Origin: Microcebus murinus
Taxonomy: Eukaryota > Chordata > Mammalia > Primates > Cheirogaleidae
DNA length: 64,000 nucleotides
Assembly: GCF_040939455.1 (NCBI RefSeq)
Contig: NC_134116.1
Span: 70,511,900-70,575,899 of the forward strand
Direction: 5' to 3'
The translations under genes were made by a program, and so were the position numbers. The notes under the pieces are model-generated. The model did not search any database, was not told the origin of the DNA, and saw only the letters and a list, made by a program, of their open reading frames with translations. Below are positions 24,401 through 35,341 of this stretch, in pieces (position 1 is the stretch's first letter; every line of letters starts with the position of its first letter).

Positions 24401-24985
24401 TTATTAAGAAAATGAAAAGGTAAAACCATAATCTTAGAAGAAATATTTACAAATCAAGAATCCAATAAAGGACTTGTACCTTGAATATATTGATATGAAG
24501 AACTCATACATACTGATAATAAAAAGACAAACAATCCAATTTTTCAAATGGGCAAAAGAGCTAAATAGATATTTCAAAAAAACAGATAAAAAATGTCCTA
24601 TAAGCACATGAAAAGATACTCAACATCCCTAGTCATTAAGAAGACACAAATTAAGACCACAGGAAGCTATCATCATACATCCACCAGATTCAAATAAAAA
24701 AGACTGACAATATCAAGTGTTGGAGAAGATATGAAACAAGAGAAATTCTCATACATTTCTTATATAAATACAAAATGACACAGCCATTTTGGAAAACAAT
24801 TTGGCAAGTTTCTTATAATGCTAAGTTTCTTATAACACTTATTGATACGTTTACCCATAGATCCCAGCAATGCCACTCTCACATATTGCCCTAACAATGG
24901 AAATAAAAACATAGGTTCATGCATTTTTACTAAAAATAGTATACAAATGGAAACAAAGCCTACTGGAAACAACTAGAAAAATCAC
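21420..24985 (+). mobile_element. L1ME-type LINE, ~3.4 kb, plus strand, decayed
   Basis: The end of ORF1 and the inter-ORF region are seen at about 21470-21850 ('ctgagagaatttattgctca', 'tcaggtagaaggaaaatgat'). An endonuclease part follows, interrupted by a hAT element. The ORF2 reverse-transcriptase region comes next ('cagactcagatgatttcaca', 'gttttatcccaggattgtag', 'ctaacatcatatttaatggt') and then the distal domain up to about 24970 ('tatgaagaactcatacatac', 'caacatccctagtcattaag', 'gatcccagcaatgccactct'). Stops and frameshifts are dense and no long ORF survives. The 3' UTR is missing; an L2 begins at about 25030. Confidence 0.88.
22066..22272 (+). mobile_element. hAT-Charlie-type non-autonomous element nested in L1
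   Basis: It starts TAGGAGTCAGCAAACTTTTC and ends CACAAGCCCCTG (consensus terminal repeats CAGGGGTCAGCAAAC and reverse). 'ttccaataaaactttataaa' and 'gtcatatggtttctatcata' are diagnostic inside. L1 ORF2 sequence continues on both sides, so this is an insertion into the L1. No matching 8-bp duplication was found. Confidence 0.88.
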
Positions 24986-25029
24986 ATTCCAACTTAATTC
25001 TAGTTTTATCACTTTATTTAATAAAAAAT

Positions 25030-25700
25030 ATTGCTGTGTAGCTACTGTGAACAAAAGCACTATACAAAATCTCCTCTTCCTTTGCCTCTGCCCCTTTCCA
25101 CTGTAGCCAGATGATCTTTTTAGAAAATAAAAGAGATTTCACTACCGTAGCCTAAAGCCTTTCAATGGCCTCCCACTGCTCATATAACAGAATCCAAGCT
25201 CTTTCCCACAGTCTACAAAACCTGAATAAATCTTACTCATGTCTACCTTACCAATTTCATCACACTGTTCTCCCCTATGCTCATTACAGGCTCTAATCAC
25301 TGAGACTTTGGTCAGTTCCTAAATAGGCCTAGTCCCCGAATGGTCTTTTGCTCACGGTTCCCTCTGTCTGTCATGCTCTTTCACTGGCTCTCTCTCATAC
25401 TGCTGTTCTCAGTTTCAGTCGAGACCTCTTCAAAGAGGCATTCACTGACTACACTACCTAAAGTACTGTATGTTCATCATTCTATATCAAAACACATTAT
25501 TGTAGCACTATACAACCTGTACTTGATTTGTATGTACATTATCTGTCTCTCATAAAACTTGATCTGTATGTACATTATCTGTCTCTCAAAAAACAGAAGC
25601 TCCAGGAGGGCAAGTCCTAGCTTTGCTCTCTATTCCAGCTAGTCTCTAGTACCTGCCTCAGTGCCCTGGTACACAACAATTTCCAACTGTTCTAAGATGT
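25030..25700 (+). mobile_element. L2 LINE 3' end
   Basis: 'gcctttcaatggcctcccac', 'cccacagtctacaaaacctg', 'tctgtctgtcatgctctttc', 'gacctcttcaaagaggcatt', 'gctccaggagggcaagtcct' and 'cagtgccctggtacacaaca' are typical L2 3' sequence in order. A 36-bp tandem duplication sits inside (separate entry). Confidence 0.85.
25521..25592. repeat. 36-bp tandem duplication inside the L2
   Basis: Two copies, 25521-25556 and 25557-25592, both beginning acttgat(t/c)tgtatgtaca and differing at only two positions. The duplication is younger than the L2 itself. Confidence 0.95.
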
Positions 25701-26099
25701 AACAAATGAATTGGCAAAGGTCCAAGAAATCCAATTAGCTAATGAATAAACTGCTAGAAAGTATAATTCAAAATTAGATATAATACTTATGTTGTAATAA
25801 ACTCCATTTTTTGCTATAAAACTTAAAAATCCCTTAACAAATCATCCTGAGTAAACTATAAGGAAAGAAATTATACATGTTAAGGCATAATTTCATGGAT
25901 TAGAAAATAAAAAATTATATGACTGGTAAATAAATCAATAAAGTGATTCATAAATTCATAGAAGGAAAAAATGATATAAACGATCCTGAAACAAAAAGAA
26001 AAAAAAAACACACCGAAAATTAAAAACTAAAAGCAAGATGTAGCACATAAGTCAACTTTTCTTATAAGATATATGTTTACTTTGTACCAATAAATCTAT
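25701..26099. other. Intronic sequence with nothing identified
   Basis: AT-rich stretch between the L2 and the hAT remnant. I looked here for the missing hAT terminal repeat and did not find it. Confidence 0.55.
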
Positions 26100-28085
26100 A
26101 TTTCAATTGAATCTTTCTTAGCATCAAACAAGGACTTTAAAATGTCATCTACTAAGCTAAATCAATTCCATCTGTAGTTCTTTAAGTGCCTTGGTCACAT
26201 CAACTAGGTGAGGCTGAAATGCTAATTTGAGTGTGATGGCATGATTCTCAAAGTCAGTGAACCTTTCATTGTATTCTCCAATTAACAGATCTGTAACAGC
26301 TGTGTATTCTTTAAATGATTTACACAGACATCAATCTTTGGCTAACTGGGGAAAACGTTTATCTGAAATTTCCTTTTGAAGGAGAAGTGTTTTTAACAAG
26401 GATAGCTTTTTTTGAAATGCTTGGATGGATTTTTTGCCCCATATCATAAATTGGCTTAGTTTTACCTGGCAAAGAAATATTCAAGTCATTTTGATTTGAC
26501 ATGATATCACACAGAAATGCTGCATTTTTCTATAAATCTTCTTTCAATAATTCGCATTGCTGATTCTGTTCTTCATAAAATTAAACTGTTCTCGCAGAGA
26601 TAAAATTTTGGCTAACACCTGTCCCTGCCATAGCCAATGCAGTTTAGAATGACAAGGCAAATACACATTGAATACCTCATCTTTCAATTTTAGTATGTTA
26701 AGAAACTGACTATGCCATGTGGCATTTGCATTAATATAGTTAACAACACTTATAAATTGTGGCAAAGTGTCACTTAAAATAGTAGCTTTAGCACAGAGAT
26801 TTTGCTGATGCAAGATACAATGAAAAGAAATGAGAGCATCTGGATCTGTTAATACATTTTTCTAATTTGTGCAATAAACCCTTCATGTTTTCCTGTCATA
26901 GAAGGTGTACCGTCTGTACATATACCTAACAAATTTACCAAATTCAGTCCAACTTCACAACATTTATTTTGAAAGTTGTTGAAGATATCTGTTCTTGTGT
27001 TCTGGTGGCAAGAGTGCCCAAAATGAGTGACTCTTTGTAGCACAGAAAACCTGTAATTATTCGAATGAAGTATAAAACCTGCATGGAGTCAGTAGTATCA
27101 GTTGATTCATCCAAATTAACTAAATAAAGTCTGTTCTCCTTTTGAAGTACCGAAGGAAGTTTTTCTGTTAAGTTGGAAGCTAATTCATGCTGCTGATCAA
27201 TTATGGTTTTCCTTGAAAGAGGCAGTTGTTTGTACTTTGAAATATTATCACAGTCTAAACATTCTACAACTTTCACAATGCATTTTTTCACAATTTATAC
27301 ATCACTGAATGGCTTTGCTTTTTTCACAAGTATATAACCTACTTTATAAGTTGCTTCAGTGGCATTATTTCCAGGCTTTACTGCTGCTTGAAAGAATTGC
27401 CTTTGCTTTTGCTTTTCATCTTTTAACTTCTGCACTACAACCATTCACACCTCTCCCTCTAATTTAGAATATCTGTGTTCCTTATGAGTGTTATAATACT
27501 GATGAGCATTGAATTTCTTTAATATTGATACTGCAGTATCACAAAGCAAGCAAATCATCTTATCTTTAACAGAAACAATATAATATTGCAATTCCCAATC
27601 CTCACTAAAAAGTCTGTTGTCTTCAGCATTCTCTTAGTCATGATGGGCTGGTAAGCAGATGGGATTAAAAAATACTGGAGAGCTCTTCAAACAGAAACAC
27701 AGTGCATAGTTATCAAAAGCTGGCAACAGACTGGTGTACTCGACCCCCTTAAACTCCTTCCAGCCAGCCTCATGTGGTAGTGGTACCAGTCAGGCAGGGC
27801 AAGTTAGAACTAAATCATGAGCATATCAGCCGTCAATTTAGCCCTTATGGCTTACTAATATTCCAATTGTGCTAGTCAATTTGGGAGGATTATTTCATTG
27901 AAACTTATTTTATTCTTTCATATTTTAAATACATTCATTTCAAAAATAAAAATATAAAACACAAGCAAAAATGTATTAATAAAAATAAAAGGATTTGTTC
28001 TGTAAAATCTGAATTCTGTCAAAAGGCCGCACTTAAAGACGTACAAGGCCACATGTGGCCTAAGGCCTCAGGTTTCCAGGCCCTG
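26100..28085 (-). mobile_element. hAT-Charlie-type DNA transposon, autonomous-derived, 3'-truncated
   Basis: The right (5') end reads on the minus strand CAGGGCCTGGAAACCTGAGG at 28085 inwards, followed by subterminal text with 'ccacatgtggcc' and 'gtgcggccttttgacagaat'; this has the layout of a hAT end. Inside, on the minus strand, is a decayed transposase (27640 to 26110). The opposite terminal repeat is absent, so the element is truncated. It is larger and better preserved than the short hAT derivatives elsewhere in the window. The family resembles the source of the GTF2IRD2/ZBED-type host domains, but I cannot name the exact subfamily. Confidence 0.87.
26110..27640 (-). pseudogene. Decayed hAT transposase (BED-like N-terminus, catalytic region)
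   Basis: Reading from 27640 leftwards on the minus strand: an N-terminal part with CLLCDTAVSILKKFNAHQYY followed by a His, a BED-type zinc-finger pattern (C-x2-C ... H-x4-H). Then come ASNLTEKLPSVL, the catalytic-region motif LVNLDESTDTTDSMQ (27103-27147 approximately), and LLGICTDGTPSMTGKHEGF around 26890-26930, both hallmarks of hAT transposases. A C-terminal helical region to about 26110 follows. At least two in-frame stops (after GEV and after FSDV) and frameshifts near 27050, 26850 and 26540 break it. Surviving open pieces are 26944-27291, 26849-27043 and 26544-26813. The usual C-terminal hAT dimerisation domain is not present. Confidence 0.88.
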
Positions 28086-28123
28086 TTCTAGTAGATTTCT
28101 CACGAAGAGCTCAGGGGGAATAT

Positions 28124-28172
28124 GTTCTCTGACTATCTGTCAGAGAACAGATAGTCATGTTCATAACTATCT
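28124..28172. repeat. Compound inverted repeat next to the hAT end
   Basis: GTTCTCTGAC (28124-28133) and GTCAGAGAAC (28139-28148) form a perfect 10-bp stem with a 5-nt loop. The next 7 bases AGATAGT pair with ACTATCT (28166-28172). The motif 'actatctgt' recurs three times. Confidence 0.95.
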
Positions 28173-28189
28173 GTCTGTGGTCTTTATAC

Positions 28190-29160
28190 CTGAACGTCTG
28201 TTTCAGTAGATATAAAATCTATGGCTATTATCATCTTTATTATTGTATCTTAAATATTAAATATGTGACTTCATTGCCTTTGAGTATAAATTGTTGTCAA
28301 AAACTGTAATATCATTCTGATTTTCTATCCCTTGGAAGAAACTTTGTCTCTTTGTCTGGATGTTCAATGCACTTTTCTTCATTAAATTCTAATAGTTGAA
28401 CTATAATATATCTGAGTCTCGACCACTCTGACTCTTTCAATACATAGATTCAAATCATCTATTAGTTCAGTAATGTTTTCTTGTAGTTTTAAAATTTATT
28501 CTGTTCCAGTCCTTTAATTTTTCTTCCATGGGAATTCCTATTACCTTTATTTTCTTCTTTGCTTGTCTTCTGTACTTTCTCTGGAACTTATATCTTTCCA
28601 ATTTGATTTGATTTTCTTCATTCTTCTCCTTTTCATCTTATGCTTTCCTTACTGGACTTTCTGTGATGTCAATTAATTCTATTGTTCCATCTAGCTGAGT
28701 CTTAATTTTTCTCTTTTATTTTTAATTCTTTCCAAAGTTCTGTCAGGTACCTTTTCGTGTTCCTCCTGCCTAGACATCTCATTTATAAGCTTTTTTATTT
28801 CTTATTGACAGCATTCTTCAGTGCTTCTATTAATGCCCATTATCTCATCTTATAATTGTTGGTTGGTGTTTTCCTCTGATGGTAGCCATTCATTTCTGTT
28901 GTCTTCATTTTCTTCCAGTATGTTATTCAGATCACTAGCTTCTTTTATCTTACAGTATCATTTTGTGAAGTTGTAACACAATCTTTTTAAATGCACATGT
29001 TTAAATGAGATGGTTTCTCTTCAACTATTAGAAGAGAAGTAGGGTCAGAATAGAGTTCTTAGCTTCACTACTATTACCAAGAAATATCAAAAAAATAAGA
29101 GCCTCTCAAGTGTAACTTTATCTTCAGTACTTTCAGAGATGCATGTTCCCTGGTCATTCA
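28190..29160 (-). mobile_element. L1M/HAL1-like ORF1 region, antisense
   Basis: Antisense text such as 'gttgaactataatatatctg', 'ctattacctttattttcttc' and 'ttcttccagtatgttattca' resembles the coiled-coil-coding part of old L1M or HAL1 ORF1 in reverse. It is T-rich and low in complexity, so boundaries are approximate. Confidence 0.5.
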
Positions 29161-29589
29161 TCTACTAGTATTTGCATGCTCTCCTTCCTTTACTGAGAGT
29201 TCCTGTCCTGATCAAATTATGTTTAGTCCCACAAATTTCTCCTCATTGTAGAACTTAATCTTGTTGAGTATTTTAGAGAACACTAAAGGCTCAGTGTACT
29301 CTCAGAACTTTCCACAGTCTTCTTGTATCCATAAACTATAACCTGAAAGCTCCCACCCAATGCAACTGTTCTCAGGAGCCCTCCATACTGAGGGTACCCC
29401 TCTTTTGCAGGTAAATACTTGCTGGTGATTTCTGGGTTCCTCACACACTAGGACACCCAAAATCTATCTTCCCTTTAACCTTTAACCATTCTTTATTATT
29501 AGCTATTCTCCCATAATTCTTGTGCCATCCATTATTTGACCCAACCCAGTCATATTCAGTGGTACATGGGATATACTGTCATCTACTTT
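29161..29589. other. Intronic sequence, possibly 5' part of the same antisense LINE
   Basis: 'aggagccctccatactgagg' and 'ctggtgatttctgggttcct' could be L1 5' UTR in reverse, but I cannot assign it. Confidence 0.35.
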
Positions 29590-30530
29590 AATTGGCACAT
29601 ACTTGTACATATTTATAGGGTAGAGAGTGATATTTCTTTTTTTTTTTTTTTTGCAGGGGAACAAATATTTATTTTATTCTCTGTAATTATAGAAGCATTT
29701 AAGGATTAGGATTGAAACCTGAGTAGAACCTTGAAATAATCATATAAACTTTAAGATAATATCACATTTTCATTATCAGAGTGACAATTCAATAAACACA
29801 ATGTGTAGTAGTCAAATCAGGATAATTAGCATACCTATCACTTCAAACATATCATTTCTTTGTGTTGGGAATATTCAAAATCCTCTCTTCTAGCTATTTG
29901 AAAGTATACAATGAATTTTTGTTAATAATAGTCACCCTACAGTGCCATAGAACTACTAGAACTTATTACTCCTATCTAGCTGCTATTTCGTACCCTTTAA
30001 CCAACTTCTCCCCATCCCCTACCTCCCTACCCTTCCCAGACTCTAGTAACCACTATTCTACTCTTTGGTTTTATGAGATCAACTTTTTAGCTTCCACATA
30101 TGAGTGAGAACATGTAGTATTTATCTGTGCCAGGCTTATTTCACTTAACATAATGACCTCCAGTTCTATCCATGTTGCCACAAATGATAGGATTTCATTC
30201 TTTTTATGGCTGAATAGTATTCCTTGTATATAAGCCACATTTTCTTTATCCATTCATCTGTTGATTGACACTTAGGTTGATTCCGTATCTTGGCTATTGT
30301 GAATAGTGCTATAGTAAACATGGTGGTGCAAACATCTCTTTGATATGCTGATTTCCTTTCCTTTAAATATATACCCAGTAGTGGGACTGCTAGATCATAA
30401 AGTACTTCTATTTTTAGATTTTTGAGGAACCTCCACACTGTTCTCCATGACTGTACTAATTTACATTCCCACCAACCATTTATAAGAGTTCCCTGTTCCC
30501 TTTTCTCCACATCCTTGTTGGCATTTGTCT
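29590..30530 (-). mobile_element. L1MA-type LINE 3' end (ORF2 tail and 3' UTR), minus strand
   Basis: The 3' UTR antisense ('cttgtacatatttatagggt', 'tgtgttgggaatattcaaaa', 'cagactctagtaaccactat') is followed by the ORF2 C-terminus. The minus-strand frame 30166-30510 still shows WWECKLVQSWRTVWRFLKNL, VPLLGIYLKERKS and PKCQSTDEWIKKMW, hallmarks of the ORF2 C-terminal domain. It is interrupted at 29637-29777 by a retrotransposed 3' UTR and truncated at about 30530. Confidence 0.92.
29637..29777 (-). pseudogene. Retrotransposed mRNA 3' UTR fragment (processed pseudogene, 5'-truncated)
   Basis: On the minus strand ~125 nt of sequence end in AATAAATATTTGTTCCCCTG-C followed by a 16-A tail (T run at 29637-29652). 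This is a polyadenylation signal 15 nt before the tail. Flanking duplications agagtgatatttc (29624-29636) and agagtgacaattc (29778-29790) match at 11 of 13 positions. L1 3' UTR continues on both sides, so the insertion is younger than that L1. I cannot name the source gene; no coding part is included. Confidence 0.8.
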
Positions 30531-30599
30531 CTTCCTTCAGTTATCCTAGTTGTTCTGTTTTTATGAGAAGTTTTGAGAGATTTAAGAACTATGCTACAA

Positions 30600-30741
30600 G
30601 CTAGGTATAGTGGCGTGGGCCTATAGTTCCAGCTACTAAGGAGGCTGAGGCACAAAGATTGCTTGAATCCAGGATTTTGAGTCCAACCTGGGCAAAATAG
30701 CAAGACCCTATCTCTTTAACAACAACAACAAAAAAAAAAAA
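30600..30741 (+). mobile_element. FLAM (free left Alu monomer)
   Basis: A single 7SL-derived monomer: 'gctaggtatagtggcgtggg', 'agttccagctactaaggagg', 'ttgagtccaacctgggcaaa' then an A-rich tail with CAA repeats. There is no right monomer. Possible duplications: 'actatgct' before and 'catatgct' after. Confidence 0.88.
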
Positions 30742-31779
30742 CATATGCTGCCATTGTTACCATATAGTCAAGTGTCTCTCAATACTTGATTTCTTTTTTG
30801 AAACTCAAAATTACACCCAAAAAAGCAGCAAATAAAATTTAACTGTTTTAATCACTATTGGTATTTCTGGTACATTTGCTTAGACTTTTTTAGGTTGTTA
30901 ACCAAAAGCACCCTAAGAAATATATGAAACTTTTTGCTTTAAAAACATCTATAAAGATAAAGCAAAAATTCCCTCTTGACTTTCATATTCCTCATCTCAA
31001 ACTCTTCCCCTCTATTTCTTAAAGGACCCATCTATTAAATGCTTGCTTCGTAGGTATACTTACTTTTGTTTGTGTTTTTAAAATATATATATATAAACAT
31101 ATATTTATACTTATAAATATTCATATACTGTATGTGTATATATATCTTATAATCCATGTAAAATGTTTACAAACTACCTGGCACATAGTAAATGCTTAGT
31201 AAATTATAAGTGATATTATTATTAGCAGTTTATGCATAGATTTGCTTTTTCCTAGCCAAGTCCAATGTCACCAAGTATATCTATCTTCTTTCAAATAGTA
31301 TCAGGACCTTAGCATAGTATTTTGTTCTCCTCTATACTTCCTCTCCCAACACCCATGTACATTTTTCAACTATATTTGAATTTAACAGCATGTTTTACTG
31401 CTTTCTTTGTGCATCATTACATCCTGTATCCCATTATTTTATCTCGGTTCATTGCTCTTCTTGCTAGAGTGCATCCATTAGTAATTCTTTCAGCAATGAT
31501 TTATGGACAGGATAGTTTCTGAATCCTTGTATGCCTAAAATTGTCCTTATTACTATCTTATTCTAAAATGTTAATTTGTCTGGATATGTCATTACTAGAT
31601 TCAAAGTTATTTTCCCCTAGTCCTTTAAAAGGTACTATTGTACCCAATGTTGCTACATATATCTGTTGGCATTTTAAACACAAATAAATGTACATAGATA
31701 GACAGAGGGAAGATAGACTCAGACATACCCATAGATGGCAGGCATCACAGTTTAGTTTGCATTGCCCTGATTATAGTAA
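30742..31779. other. Intronic sequence with an AT microsatellite-like patch
   Basis: Around 31080-31145 lies an imperfect TA-rich tract ('aaaatatatatatataaaca'). The remainder, including the plus-strand frame 31322-31522, has no recognisable content. Confidence 0.5.
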
Positions 31780-32000
31780 ATGTGATCACTGTACAATGAT
31801 TAAGAGTCTGGGCTGACACCAACTGCCTGGGTTAAAATCCAGACACTGACACTTACTGGATATATAACCTCAGGCAAGTTACTTAATACATATCTGTATT
31901 CAGCTTCCACATCTGTTAGGTTTGGCTAATAATAGTATATCTGCCTCATAAAGTTGTTTTCAGGTTTAAAGGAGATATTCAAATAAATGAATTCAAATTC
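31780..32000 (+). mobile_element. MIR SINE, plus strand
   Basis: 'acaatgattaagagtctggg', 'actgcctgggttaaaatcca', 'aacctcaggcaagttactta' and 'tgcctcataaagttgttttc' are in MIR order. Confidence 0.9.
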
Positions 32001-32079
32001 ATGTTGAATCAAAAAAGAAAAAAATCACACAAAAATTCGCATACAAGCTTTCATTTTTAGAAAGCTTATTTTTAAAAAA

Positions 32080-32515
32080 TCATAACTGAACAACAAATGC
32101 TAAGGTATACACATGTGTTTGAAAACTTGTAAAAAGGAAGGAAATGATAAACATAATATTCATGAAATTAGTTACTCTGGGGAGAGAGGCAAATAGGATT
32201 TGAAAGTAATACAAAGGGAGCTTTAACAATACTGGTAATCTTCTAGGTGATACATCAGAGGGTGGGTTCATATATATTTTACTACTGAGAATGGTGTCTG
32301 AATGAAGAACAGAAGATAAACACCAAATATTTAATATCTTAATTTATCTTATCACAGCACACCTGATCACAAGTTTTCATATGCACTGGAAAACAGGAAA
32401 ACATGGTAGCAACTCTAAGAGAACTGTAACTCATACTATTTTGAAATCTATTTCCTTTGTATTTTTTAATTGTTCTATACTAAACATGAACTACTTAGGT
32501 AATAAAAAAAATTAA
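32080..32515 (+). mobile_element. Old L1M 3' end (probable), plus strand
   Basis: 'gttactctggggagagaggc', 'tacaaagggagctttaacaa', 'actggtaatcttctaggtga' and a terminal 'aaaaaaaatt' resemble an ancient L1 3' UTR. Confidence 0.6.
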
Positions 32516-33444
32516 GAATTTACTGAGAGACACTAAGAATCCACATAAGATCAGAGAACATGTGTTTCTAATAAATCAGTCAAGACGATTATGTTAATTT
32601 TTCCCCCATCACTGCCAGGCAGACATACGTACATATGTATGTTTATATAGGATTATTTTTTAAAAGAATGCCATGGTCAAATAAGCAAAATAATCTTATA
32701 TTTGTGCATAACTCAAGTGGTATTTAATTAGTCTGAACTTGGTAGAAAGAATAAACTGAAGAGATTTAGGAAACCAGATATCTCAATGAGGACAAATGTC
32801 AGGTTACTGGAAGTGAACCATGGGAAAATGTGTTGCTATCAGAATAGGTAATTAAATAGCATTCCAGATTTTGAAAAGTCTGGCGTTTCCAAGGTTCAAT
32901 GTTTAGCTATATATGCTGGTTGCTAAAGTGGCATGAAAATACAAGTCATTGTATATTGAACAGGAAAAAACTATGAGAGGCCTGCTATGGCGGGAGCATT
33001 TACCTTTGAGATGAAATTATCCATAGCGCATAGAGAAGAGATAGGCTACAAAGGAAAACTGTAAGCCAAACATCAAAAAGTTCTTGAGGGATATTCTAGA
33101 AGTTAATGGATAATGGCAATAATCGTAAGAACAAGTGTGGTAAAGCAGGTATAGCACCTCAAATTAAGAAGTCTGTTGAAAGAAGGTGATTTTTTAAAAA
33201 GTGGTCTGGAAGCAAAATATCTAGAGAATGCCAAGCTCTTCACTCATCATGAAGTACAGAGGACTTGTATGAAGGAAGAGCACTTAGATTTCAGGTAAGA
33301 GGGTAAAGAGAATATTGGGGAGGGTGTGTGAAAACACACACAAAAAAAGTTTTTATTAAAAAGGATCTAAACATGGAGAAACAAGGCAGAGAAAGAAAAG
33401 GCAAGTTTTTCTCACATTGCTAAGCTTCTGCATGTGCTGAAGCA
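32516..33444. other. Intronic sequence with nothing identified
   Basis: No repeat family or coding signal recognised. Confidence 0.5.
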
Positions 33445-33740
33445 TCCTTTTTAATCCCCTTTATAGAAGACTACTCCTCATCTTTCAGGACTCAGCTCAG
33501 GAGTTCTTTCCTCCACGAAAGCATTCTCTAACTCACAGCCCCAATTTACTGCCATTTCCGTAAGCACTTATACCTTGCACATACCTTTATGAAAGCATTT
33601 ATCACTCTGTAATTGTTGTTTCATTATCTGTCTCTACATTGATATGACTTCAGTAAAAACTATGTATTAATGGCTTTAACCCACAATAGCACTCAAAAAA
33701 TAAGTAAGCACTCAATCAATCCATAGATAAGCACTCAATA
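33445..33740 (+). mobile_element. L2 LINE 3' end
   Basis: 'tctttcaggactcagctcag', 'aggagttctttcctccacga', 'cataccttta' and 'atcactctgtaattgttgtt' are L2 3' landmarks in order. Confidence 0.8.
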
Positions 33741-35195
33741 CATGGTAACTACATGCTGAATCACTGGACTAGACCTTACAGGAAAGGAAGGTTGGTCACA
33801 GAGGTTTGTATCTTGGTAAATCTTCATGGAAGAATGATACAAAGAATTGGTATAGAGGTAAGAATGTGGCTTAGAACCTCAAGGTGTCTAGTGTTTCCAG
33901 TAAAATATCATTTCAGTGAAATTTAATACAGCTCATTAACTATTTAATGTATTTTAATTTTCAAATCTATACTCACATTTTAAAATACTGCATTTAACAA
34001 AATATCAAGTATTCATTGTTTTTATTACTAAAGCATTAATTAAATTTAAAATTACTGATCTAACAAAGTAATTGTCATTTCCACTTTATACACAGCTTTG
34101 TTATCATGAATCAGTGAGGAAACAATAACAAATAATGTATTAAATAACTCTCTATCAATAAACATTTTAAATATTATTCTTATAAAAGATTTCCTGAAGA
34201 ACAAGTGAAGGACTGAATCTTACTCCAGTTTTATTCATTATAAATATGTATAATATTTCTCTAATTCTATGGTAAAGTAATAGGCATGCTTTTTTAGTTA
34301 CATTACTTTATTGAGTTTATACCAAAAAATATCTCTTAAGTATGATGATTTGAGTGCCAACTGGCACTCTGAGAAAGGTACCATGATGCATCTCAGTGGC
34401 TTCATTATATTATCACTTGCAAAATTTGGCACTAAGCAAAAAATACAGTAACTTATGGGATACTACAAAATCCTTCTGTTAGTACTTAGTAAGTAAAACA
34501 CACAAGCATCTGACAGTACAAGTAGATGGACATGCTGCCAGAAATTACAACAACGAATGCAAATTAGAATACTGGCTGCACAGTACTCAGCCTCGAAAGT
34601 GAGAACCTTAAAAACTAAAAAAGATTTTTGGATGACAGCTTCCATAACATTTGGTTAGGAGAAGGTTGGTAAAAATACAAAAAAATAGCTTTATTCTGAG
34701 TTTTTCCTAAAAATGAATTAGTAGGCAAAAATATGAAAATTTGAGAGATATCATGACTGTAACCCATAAATTATTTATATTACACAGCATAAATATTTTA
34801 AAACAACTATATTTATATGTGAGTTTTTAATATATTAGCCTGCTGCTCAGGAACCAAAATAATTATCATTTGGGGAATAATAATCAGGAAGAGTAAGTTC
34901 ATATACCAACATGCAATGGGATAAGAGTGTCAGCATTTTAAAACAGAAAAGATGTTATAAAGCATCTATTCCAATTACTCCCTTCATGGGTAGCCTAGGT
35001 TTTTATAGTGTCAAATTGGCACTGTTTAAACTACTTCTATTTTTCAAAAGTGTGACATACCATATTCTTGAGAATTAAAACTACATGAGCTAAGTTAAAC
35101 ATCATCTTCCTTTATTCTTCACTAAATATAGATAAATACCACGCTGTTAATAGTTACCTCATTGGAAATCAAAGTCATGTTTATTTAATAAAAGT
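33741..35195. other. Intronic sequence with nothing identified
   Basis: AT-rich; no repeat family, RNA gene or coding signal recognised. Confidence 0.5.
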
Positions 35196-35341
35196 AAAAA
35201 GGAAGAAAGGAAGGAGGGAAGGAAGGAGGGAGGGAAGGAGGGAGGGAAGGAGGGAGGGAAGGAGGGAAGGAAGGAAGGAAGGAAGGAAGGAAGGAAGGAA
35301 GGAAGGAAGGAAGGAAGGAAGGAAGGAAGGAAGGAAGGAAG
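35196..35341 (+). repeat. GGAA/GGGA microsatellite, ~146 bp
   Basis: A first half of mixed GGAA and GGGA units is followed by an essentially pure GGAA run from about 35262 to 35340 (roughly 20 units). It is a long homopurine strand within NBEA intron 1. Confidence 0.98.

Noticed and set aside
26544..27291. Three minus-strand frames that could be read as a host gene of the ZBED/GTF2IRD2 kind
   Set aside because: They lie in different frames, are separated by stops and frameshifts, and are linked to a transposon terminal region, so they are remains of a transposase and not a host gene.
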